Positions 8,107-12,626 of a stretch of DNA of 12,626 bases are shown piece by piece (position 1 is the stretch's first letter; the number at the start of each line of letters is the position of its first letter). Origin of the DNA: an uncultured Clostridia bacterium. Lineage in GTDB: Bacteria; Bacillota; Clostridia; Christensenellales; UBA1242. A program made the translations under genes and the position numbers. The stretch is from the NCBI GenBank assembly GCA_947366645.1, contig CANBAX010000015.1, positions 1 through 12,626 on the forward strand. Direction: 5' to 3'. The notes beneath the pieces were generated by a model, which had not been told where the DNA came from, searched no databases, and was given only the letters and a program-made list of their open reading frames with translations.

Positions 8107-9573
8107 ATGAATAAATTTATTGATGAAGAAAAAAATATGCTGGAAAACGACCCTGAAATAAGAGACCCAAGCCTACGCAGAAAACCAAGTTTTCTAGATA
8201 AATTACTTTGGAAAAGATGGTATAAAGGTGCAACTCTTACATCACTTGCTGTCACTATACCCGCCGTATTAGCCTCTACCCTCACAGCCTGCACACCAAA
8301 GGTAGACGAGCAGCAGCAAAAAGCATACAAAAACTATCTTTCAGCGTGGGGAGAATATCAAACAGCAGTAAGTACATATGACAAATTGGAAACTCCTGAC
8401 AAACCTAGTTTGCCTTCAAACCTTGTAATTGCAAATGACTTAGATGAGAAAGCGACAACTGAGCAGTTAAATCAAAAAACTACCACTCTTCAAAATGCGA
8501 CCACAGAAATAAATCAATTATGTGAGGCACTTAAAAATAACGAAACACAAAAGGTGGCATATCAAAGTTACCTCTCTGCTTGGGAGACCTATGCAAATGC
8601 GGTAGCAGAGTATGAGGCATTAGAAAATGCTGAAAAGCCTGCCCTTCCTGCAAATCTTGTAATTTCAAAAGTTTTAACTGAAAAATCTACAACAAAAGAA
8701 TTGAATGACGAAAGCGAAAAAATAAAAAATGCAACCGCTGAAATCAATAAACTAATCAAACAATATGAACAAGAAACCCCTGCCCCACCAAATCCACCTA
8801 TCGATTACGACAAATTAACACCTGCAGATTTAACTGAAGAACAGAAAAACACTATTGTTACAAAAGTGACAACTGCACTTAAAGCGAATATTGACAAAAC
8901 TTTCTCGAGTATTGAATATGATGTTGTTGCAATGGAATTTTATGTTAACGAGTCTAGTCAAGGCGTCGCCCGCATTTTATTTAACTACACCACCTCTCTT
9001 GGTGAATTTTATGAAATGAGGGATTACCCTATGAACTGTGAACTAAACTACAAAAATCTCCTCACCTCTGAACTTGCTGCTGCTGATAAATATGCTGGCG
9101 ACAAAGTTTTTCAAGTTAATATGGTAAATTCTGACTCGCGTGCAGAAGAAGCACTTAAAAAACTCAAAGACGATAATCAAGTCACTTATAGTGACTTGAC
9201 AAATGTGACAACTATATCTATTGGAAGCTCCGGAATTGACCCGACTTTAGGATGTGGGGCTACTTACTTAAACATTAATAGAGTAGATAGGAATAAAATC
9301 ATTTCTATAAGATTACGCGTCAAGAGTGATGGAAACACTAAAGACATGATAAGTGAAAACTTAATAAACGGAACCCTTGGTAAAACCTATCGTGTGGTGG
9401 AAAAATTTGAATATGAGTTTGGTGAAAATGTAATACTATTAGGCGAAATGTTTAAAGAAGACGATAGCAACGAAGTTCTTGATGTGTTTGAACATGAAGG
9501 ACAGACTTATGCGATAATCAGAAATAGGTATACTGAACTGAAAAAGACAATTGAAGAACCGGAAAGTTATTAG
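8107..9573 (+). CDS. Predicted lipoprotein with a tandem ~78-residue repeat
   Basis: A 488-aa protein whose family I do not recognise. It starts at ATG 8107 with AAAGGAG correctly spaced. A charged stretch of about 40 residues precedes a hydrophobic segment (about 41-60, GATLTSLAVTIPAVLAS) that ends in a lipobox LTAC with Cys62, followed by the hydrophilic TPKVDEQQQK. The n-region is unusually long for a lipoprotein; if the signal peptidase II site is used, residue 62 onward lies outside the membrane. Residues 72-149 and 150-226 are tandem copies (AYKNYLSAW / AYQSYLSAW; KPSLPSNLVI / KPALPANLVI; NATTEINQL / NATAEINKL), probably helical bundle modules. A Pro-rich linker (224-231, TPAPPNPP) leads to a unique C-terminal domain (233-488). 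The stop TAG lies inside the first bases of the downstream structured element. Single-gene transcript by layout. Confidence 0.85.
   Translation: MNKFIDEEKNMLENDPEIRDPSLRRKPSFLDKLLWKRWYKGATLTSLAVTIPAVLASTLTACTPKVDEQQQKAYKNYLSAWGEYQTAVSTYDKLETPDKPSLPSNLVIANDLDEKATTEQLNQKTTTLQNATTEINQLCEALKNNETQKVAYQSYLSAWETYANAVAEYEALENAEKPALPANLVISKVLTEKSTTKELNDESEKIKNATAEINKLIKQYEQETPAPPNPPIDYDKLTPADLTEEQKNTIVTKVTTALKANIDKTFSSIEYDVVAMEFYVNESSQGVARILFNYTTSLGEFYEMRDYPMNCELNYKNLLTSELAAADKYAGDKVFQVNMVNSDSRAEEALKKLKDDNQVTYSDLTNVTTISIGSSGIDPTLGCGATYLNINRVDRNKIISIRLRVKSDGNTKDMISENLINGTLGKTYRVVEKFEYEFGENVILLGEMFKEDDSNEVLDVFEHEGQTYAIIRNRYTELKKTIEEPESY
8320..8784 (+). repeat. Tandem duplication coding for two ~78-aa modules
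   Basis: The first copy covers about 8320-8553 and the second 8554-8784 of lipoprotein gene 1. At protein level the matches run in register with a period of 78 residues, including LSAW, KPxLPxNLVI and NAT.EIN. The DNA has diverged considerably between copies, so this is an old, maintained duplication rather than a recent slippage event. Confidence 0.8.
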
Positions 9574-9782
9574 GACAGACACCATGTCGGCACATAAAAA
9601 CTTTAATCTTTTAAATGATTAAAGTTTTTATTTTACGCGGACACGCCTTGCAAAGCAAGTCTAACTCGCTACCTAATGGTTTCTCATCCTAGTCCTCTTC
9701 CAATAATGTGTCCTTCTGGACTACGCGGGAGAAATGATACATTTCCCTTTTCCGCTTTCCTTACGGAAAGTCCACCAGTCCA
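9569..9782 (+). ncRNA. Candidate structured RNA element, copy 1
   Basis: A 214-nt non-coding element that matches the copy at 11966-12177 in blocks (TTAGGACAGACACCA, TTTACGCGGACACGC, CCTAGTCCTCTTCCA, TGGACTACGCGGG, TTTTCCGCTTTCCTT, CGGAAAGTCC, CAGTCCA). Visible pairings: P1 GGAC 9573-9576 with GTCC 9778-9781; P2 9594-9608 with 9617-9631, an A/T-rich 15-bp stem followed by Ts; P3 CTTGC 9647-9651 with GCAAG 9655-9659; P5 TAGTCC 9690-9695 with GGACTA 9718-9723; P6 GGACAC 9639-9644 with GTGTCC 9708-9713, which would cross P5 as a pseudoknot; P7 GCGG 9725-9728 with CCGC 9752-9755; P8 GAAAT 9731-9735 with ATTTC 9741-9745; P9 CTTTCC 9755-9760 with GGAAAG 9765-9770. P2, P3 and P8 differ in sequence between copies but stay paired. 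It starts at the stop codon of the lipoprotein gene. I do not recognise the family; strand is assumed from the neighbouring genes. Confidence 0.6.
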
Positions 9783-9793
9783 ATTTTTTCAAT

Positions 9794-9823
9794 ATAAAAA
9801 AGAGGGGCTACCCTCTTTTTTAT
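9794..9823 (+). terminator. Intrinsic terminator after element copy 1
   Basis: AAAAAAGAGGG (9796-9806) pairs with CCCTCTTTTTT (9811-9821) across the loop GCTA, extended by two A/T pairs to 9794-9823. The GC-rich core with an A-tract upstream and T-tract downstream is a standard bidirectional terminator. It lies 12 nt after the structured element and would end the lipoprotein gene 1 transcript with the element included in its 3' UTR. Confidence 0.75.
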
Positions 9824-9926
9824 AGATTTCTCCACTGCGGTCGAAATGACAATATAAGGGTGGTCGAAATGACATAGTGAGGGACAGATTTCTCCGCTAC
9901 GGGCTATACCCTTCGGTCGAAATGAC
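9823..9926 (+). repeat. Cluster of short palindromic dispersed repeats (REP-like)
   Basis: Two full units and one partial unit: TAGATTTCTCC...GGTCGAAATGACA (9823-9851), the half unit GGTCGAAATGACA (9862-9874), and a longer unit from ACAGATTTCTCC to GAAATGACA with an inserted GGCTATACCCTTC part (9884-9926). Each full unit can fold with ATTTC pairing to GAAAT, and CCG to CGG where present. A fourth unit lies at 12262-12290, in the same place after the second structured element. Similar ATTTCTCC/GGTCGAAATGACA repeats are scattered through many gut bacterial genomes (recalled, not searched). Together with the element and terminator it fills most of the 416-nt gap between the two lipoprotein genes. 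Confidence 0.75.
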
Positions 9927-9954
9927 ATAGGACAAAAATTCGAGTGCAAAACTA

Positions 9955-9983
9955 TTGCTAATTTTTTTTATTTAATATATACT
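9955..9983 (+). promoter_or_regulatory. Promoter of lipoprotein gene 2, probably leaderless
   Basis: TTGCTA (9955-9960) and TATACT (9978-9983) are separated by 17 nt. The ATG begins at 9990, 7 nt after the -10 box, which is where transcription should start. There is no ribosome binding site in the intervening aaaagt. The sequence aaaactattgc (9948-9958) is the same as that at the promoter of lipoprotein gene 1. Confidence 0.65.
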
Positions 9984-9989
9984 AAAAGT

Positions 9990-11966
9990 ATGAAAAAAGC
10001 CTTAGCAAGAATTTTATCTTTTATATTTATTGCTTCCTTCGCACTATTGAGCGTGGGTTGTATTGGTAATGACTCTAATTGGCACGACGACCTTATTGAC
10101 AGATTTAACAGGGGCGAAATTACCTATGAAGAATTACAAGAACAGTTAAAGAACAATATGCCAGTGCCTTTGCATGGCGTGAAAGTATTATACCGTCCTG
10201 AAAATTATGATTATGATGGCAGCGTCGGCGAAGGAAATCAAGAATATTATGGTCAATATGCGTGGTGGATTTTATCCTCACTAATAGAAACTTACGGTTT
10301 TTCAATCAATGATACATATATTAAGTCTCCAATGGAACAAAAATATTTGTACGACACAATAAGATACAATCTTTTTCAGCAAGATGAATACAACACCCAA
10401 ATAATTTATCAAAGAGATGATTCGGGTAGTACTGAATTTGAGGGTCACAAATATAGTGAACTTGAAAGAAATGAAGAATTCACGGTCATGTCAGCCAATA
10501 TTCAAGATGCTTGGAATTGGAGTTTTAACATAAACCAAAATCCAACTCCATTTTTACTAAATCCTGACGACATTCTAGAACTAGGCAGTTCTGGTTACAC
10601 AATAGAAAATAATATTATTAAAAATACTTATACATGGGATAGAAATAAAAATATAGGTTACTATACAAATATTTCTGACTACTATAACAATAATGTAGTT
10701 ATAGATGAATATAACAAAAATTATCTCGGGACTGAACAACCAAATGAAGATAACAAACTCCCTGCTGAAAACTTACAATTTGAAAATTATAGTGACTATG
10801 TTAAGGCACTTGAATATGTAATCTATTGTATTACCCTTGACATAAACCCTGGGGAAGTGCAAGTGAAATTATTGCCTGACGGAACACCAGAAGTAAAAAT
10901 AAAACAAGGAAATGATACACCAATAAGCGTAGACGAAGCCCTTGCATACATCAAAGATATATTTAATAAAATTGGAACATATGTAGGGTTCTCAGACGCC
11001 AAACAAGCAAAACTTGTGAAATATATTCTCGACAATGTAATCGGCAGCAATGCAATAAGTGCTGACGAAGTAAAGATAAATCGTTATGATACTGTAAAAA
11101 TCTACATGAATGGCGATAATATTGATAAGATTGAAACAACTTATGCCACAGATTCTAATGATATAGAATTTAAAGCAACTGAAACAATAAAAGTAAATCG
11201 CGATTACACAAACACTGTAACACAAATTGTAGAAGATATGTGTAAAAATGTCCACATTGGAAGTGAGGAAGGCGGAGACCATAGCATTACTGACAGATTC
11301 CCTGCGTCCAACATCAAGGACTACTACGGCACAAACTTTATGGTGGCAAGTGATGACCCATTCAAAAACATTGAAGCAATGGAATATCAAAGCGTTGTAC
11401 TTATGTTTAGAGAGGCTTTCACTGTGGACAACATTTCACTCCACTTTAAATACGACGCTGGAAATGACGGCGACGACAAGGTGACAAACTCTGCAATAGA
11501 CATCAAGGTGTATGTAAATGTTTACAACAAAGGCGGAGAGCGAAGGACTGTTGCCACAGACACAATAAGAGTGAAAGACGGCCCACATGATTATGGCATG
11601 GAAGGCAGTACAATGATGCTTTTCGGAATTGACCAAGAAACAAGAAAGGGCTACACAATAAACCCATTCAATACCGAACTTGCTGGCGGGCTACTCCACC
11701 ACCCTGACATGAAATTTGACGGCACTGTTTCACGCAGCGAGCCTTACCCTCTTACAGGAACAAGCATTGCCAAGAACTATTACGAACTTGTGGAAGCATC
11801 CGACGAGGCGGCAAACAACTACTATAGTTATGGCAGGCTAAACCCTAAAGCCTTTACACCAGAAGAGGATTGCGACTACCTTGAAATTAACTTTGAGGTG
11901 CTTAAAGTTATCGGCGACTATACAACAAACTATAAGTTCTACACGGGTTTAGGCTTAGTACAGTGA
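9990..11966 (+). CDS. Large predicted lipoprotein of unknown function (658 aa)
   Basis: The N-terminus MKKALARILSFIFIASFALL has a short positive n-region and hydrophobic core ending in LSVGC, a lipobox-like site with Cys24 followed by IGNDSNWHDD, so it is a predicted surface lipoprotein. The mature part is hydrophilic, rich in Asn, Asp and Tyr, with probable beta-rich segments in the C-terminal third (NISLHFKYDAGNDGDD, AIDIKVYVNVYNKGGERR). I see no catalytic motif and no resemblance to lipoprotein gene 1 beyond the class. Base composition changes inside the gene: a 60-base sample at 10621-10680 has 13 G+C, one at 11641-11700 has 30, so the C-terminal part may have a different history or stronger constraint. 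The TGA stop ends on the first base of the second structured element. Translation probably starts on a leaderless mRNA. Confidence 0.85.
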   Translation: MKKALARILSFIFIASFALLSVGCIGNDSNWHDDLIDRFNRGEITYEELQEQLKNNMPVPLHGVKVLYRPENYDYDGSVGEGNQEYYGQYAWWILSSLIETYGFSINDTYIKSPMEQKYLYDTIRYNLFQQDEYNTQIIYQRDDSGSTEFEGHKYSELERNEEFTVMSANIQDAWNWSFNINQNPTPFLLNPDDILELGSSGYTIENNIIKNTYTWDRNKNIGYYTNISDYYNNNVVIDEYNKNYLGTEQPNEDNKLPAENLQFENYSDYVKALEYVIYCITLDINPGEVQVKLLPDGTPEVKIKQGNDTPISVDEALAYIKDIFNKIGTYVGFSDAKQAKLVKYILDNVIGSNAISADEVKINRYDTVKIYMNGDNIDKIETTYATDSNDIEFKATETIKVNRDYTNTVTQIVEDMCKNVHIGSEEGGDHSITDRFPASNIKDYYGTNFMVASDDPFKNIEAMEYQSVVLMFREAFTVDNISLHFKYDAGNDGDDKVTNSAIDIKVYVNVYNKGGERRTVATDTIRVKDGPHDYGMEGSTMMLFGIDQETRKGYTINPFNTELAGGLLHHPDMKFDGTVSRSEPYPLTGTSIAKNYYELVEASDEAANNYYSYGRLNPKAFTPEEDCDYLEINFEVLKVIGDYTTNYKFYTGLGLVQ

Positions 11967-12177
11967 TTAGGACAGACACCACTCGGAAAAATACATTTTA
12001 AGTTGTTCCAACATAAAATGTATTTTTTTACGCGGACACGCACATTGAAAATGTGCTAACCGCTGCCCTCGCGGTTTCTCCACCTAGTCCTCTTCCAAAT
12101 AAGGTGTCCTTTGGACTACGCGGGCAAAATCATACATTTTGCTTTTCCGCTTTCCTTGCGGAAAGTCCGTCAGTCCA
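11966..12177 (+). ncRNA. Candidate structured RNA element, copy 2
   Basis: Second copy (212 nt) of the element at 9569-9782. Pairings: P1 GGAC 11970-11973 with GTCC 12173-12176; P2 11987-12000 with 12014-12027 (14 bp) continued by GTTG/CAAC inside the loop; P3 GCACATT 12040-12046 with AATGTGC 12050-12056; P4 AACCGC 12058-12063 with GCGGTT 12071-12076; P5 TAGTCC 12085-12090 with GGACTA 12113-12118; P6 GGACAC 12034-12039 with GTGTCC 12104-12109; P7 GCGG 12120-12123 with CCGC 12147-12150; P8 GCAAAAT 12124-12130 with ATTTTGC 12136-12142; P9 CTTTCC 12150-12155 with GGAAAG 12160-12165. Relative to copy 1 all five core pairs of P3 are changed on both sides, P2 is almost wholly replaced, and P8 has one compensated pair and one repaired mismatch. 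It begins at the stop codon of lipoprotein gene 2. Confidence 0.6.
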
Positions 12178-12191
12178 TTATAATTTATAAG

Positions 12192-12262
12192 AAAGACACA
12201 CCGTTGACTTTTTCGCAGTCTTGCGTAAGAACCAACAAGAAAATGTTTATGGTGTGTTTTTT
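12192..12262 (+). terminator. Hairpin with T-run after element copy 2
   Basis: ACACACC (12196-12202) pairs with GGTGTGT (12251-12257), extended outward by A/T and G-U pairs and followed by a T-run through 12262. The 48-nt apical part holds a smaller hairpin, CGCA 12214-12217 with TGCG 12222-12225, and GTTG/CAAC. It stands in the same position as the terminator after copy 1 but is unrelated in sequence. The long apical part makes it less typical than 9794-9823. Confidence 0.5.
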
Positions 12263-12290
12263 AGATTTCTCCGCTACGGTCGAAATGACA
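12262..12290 (+). repeat. REP-like dispersed repeat unit
   Basis: TAGATTTCTCC (12262-12272), GCTACGG, then TCGAAATGACA to 12290. It differs from the unit at 9823-9851 at only a few positions in the centre. It folds as ATTTC-t-CCG-cta-CGG-tc-GAAAT. With the element and the hairpin it fills the 351-nt gap between lipoprotein gene 2 and the holin-like gene. Confidence 0.75.
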
Positions 12291-12304
12291 AAATTTTAAA
12301 AAGT

Positions 12305-12334
12305 AAAAAAGAGGGAGTTACTCTCCCTCTTTTT
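12305..12334 (-). terminator. Intrinsic terminator overlapping the 3' end of the holin-like gene
   Basis: AAAAAGAGGGAG (12323-12334 read on the minus strand) pairs with CTCCCTCTTTTT (12306-12317 on the minus strand) across a 5-nt loop that includes the TAA stop, giving a 12-bp stem ending in a T-tract. The last codons of the gene form the 5' arm. The structure is nearly symmetrical and could also stop transcripts from the plus strand. Confidence 0.7.
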
Positions 12335-12566
12335 CTTCGCTGTCATTTTCGGTTTTCTCTTCCTCTGAAAGTTTCTCTTTCTTTTCGCCTTTTGGCATGG
12401 TGACAACTCCAAGTACTACAAGCACGCCTGCAACCGCCATTACGACGCCCGACACTATCTCATCACTTACGCTGAATCCAAACAAATCGCCAAGTGCGTC
12501 TACAAGCACAACCATAGCACCAGCAAGTGCCGTCCAAAAGCCATAGGATTTAATTTTCTCTTTCAC
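12318..12566 (-). CDS. Small two-helix phi-LC3-holin-like membrane protein
   Basis: Complete 82-aa protein starting at GTG 12564-12566 (VKEKIKSYGFWTALAGAMVV). The ribosome binding site AGGGAGG (12573-12579) is 6 nt upstream and lies in genuine sequence, one base from the adapter. Two membrane segments are visible (about 8-28 and 37-57), and KSYGFWTALAGAMVVLVDAL and VMAVAGVLVVLGVV resemble the phi-LC3 type phage holin family (Pfam Phage_holin_1), which is common in Clostridia both in prophages and alone. The tail (60-82) is highly charged (KLSEEEKTENDSEEKEGE). Whether it lyses cells or exports proteins cannot be told; no other phage genes are visible, but the contig ends here. Starting it upstream at the ATG 12612-12614 would add 16 residues, most of them adapter translation. 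Confidence 0.75.
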   Translation of the reverse strand: MKEKIKSYGFWTALAGAMVVLVDALGDLFGFSVSDEIVSGVVMAVAGVLVVLGVVTMPKGEKKEKLSEEEKTENDSEEKEGE

Positions 12567-12580
12567 CTTCTTCCTCCCTG

Positions 12581-12626
12581 AGATCGGAAGAGCACACGTC
12601 TGAACTCCAGTCACCGGATAACATCT
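12581..12626 (+). other. Illumina TruSeq adapter at contig end (artefact)
   Basis: 12581-12614 is the TruSeq read 1 3' adapter (AGATCGGAAGAGCACACGTC followed by TGAACTCCAGTCAC). The next eight bases, CGGATAAC (12615-12622), fit an i7 index, and ATCT (12623-12626) is the beginning of the P7 part. This is not biological sequence and should be trimmed. Confidence 0.98.

Noticed and set aside
9594..9634. The P2 hairpin as an ordinary terminator of lipoprotein gene 1.
   Set aside because: It ends in only a few Ts, has almost no G/C in the stem, and conserved element sequence continues for another 150 nt in both copies; a proper terminator lies at 9794-9823. A partial terminator role cannot be excluded.
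9690..9723. Group I intron core suggested by TAGTCC/GGACTA.
   Set aside because: In group I introns the GACUA strand of P7 comes before UAGUC; here the order is reversed on both strands and the other core elements are missing.
9763..9773. RNase P RNA suggested by GGAAAGTCC in both elements.
   Set aside because: The other universally conserved blocks of RNase P RNA are absent, and the element is too short and duplicated.
9761..9949. 62-residue minus-strand reading frame containing VISTAVEKS.
   Set aside because: It is the translation of the REP-like repeat units and part of the structured element; this kind of peptide arises wherever the repeat occurs.
10992..11390. 132-residue minus-strand frame opposite lipoprotein gene 2.
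   Set aside because: Antisense shadow rich in Phe, Tyr, Ile and Cys, with no ribosome binding site; the plus-strand gene has signal peptide, promoter and full length.
9569..12177. Integron-like attC sites (gene followed by a folded site at its stop codon).
   Set aside because: A GTCTAAC that fits RYYYAAC occurs at 9659-9665 but not at the matching place in copy 2, no GTTRRRY partner is present, and each gene has its own promoter.
12111..12403. Plus-strand reading frames of about 60 residues (12111-12299, 12221-12403).
   Set aside because: They run through the structured element, hairpin, REP unit and the antisense of the holin-like gene, with no ribosome binding site.
1..12626. CRISPR arrays, tRNA or rRNA genes, transposase genes.
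   Set aside because: No regularly spaced direct repeats, no tRNA cloverleaf or T-loop signature, no rRNA blocks, and no transposase motifs found on either strand.

Overview
The window is AT-rich bacterial DNA that reads as a low-GC Bacillota (Clostridia-like) genome. The pcrA-ligA pair and the comEC-holA pair are both typical Firmicutes neighbourhoods, start sites carry AGGAG-type ribosome binding sites, and promoters are close to the sigma-A consensus. The right end runs into an Illumina TruSeq adapter at 12581-12626, so this is the raw end of an assembled, probably metagenomic, contig. The left end cuts through a gene.

Left half (1-7969, all minus strand): housekeeping DNA metabolism. pcrA (repair helicase) and ligA (NAD-dependent ligase) are translationally coupled through a TAATG overlap. 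They are followed by an unidentified gene that runs off the left edge and has its own strong promoter. Upstream of them are a 109-residue protein of unknown function with its own promoter, holA (clamp-loader delta subunit) and comEC (DNA-uptake channel). comEC and holA overlap by TTGA, which places the holA start at a TTG codon. The ComEC C-terminal region is kept in length, but I see no metallo-beta-lactamase histidine motif in it.

Right half (8050-12300, plus strand): two consecutive accessory units with the same plan: promoter, large predicted lipoprotein gene (488 and 658 residues, unrelated to each other as far as I can see), a ~213-nt structured element beginning exactly at the stop codon, a hairpin with a T-run, and a short palindromic dispersed repeat of the AGATTTCTCC...GGTCGAAATGACA type. 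The two structured elements match in conserved blocks, while several stems have changed on both sides so that pairing is kept. This points to a selected RNA fold and is the best candidate here for something undescribed. The two promoters share an 11-base block, and the second gene appears to be leaderless. A cassette-like arrangement (variable lipoprotein between constant flanks) is a possible reading, but an inference.

Right end (12305-12566, minus strand): a small two-helix, phi-LC3-holin-like protein with a GTG start and a good ribosome binding site, complete although it lies against the adapter. Longer conceptual proteins beginning MTGVQTCALP there are adapter translation.
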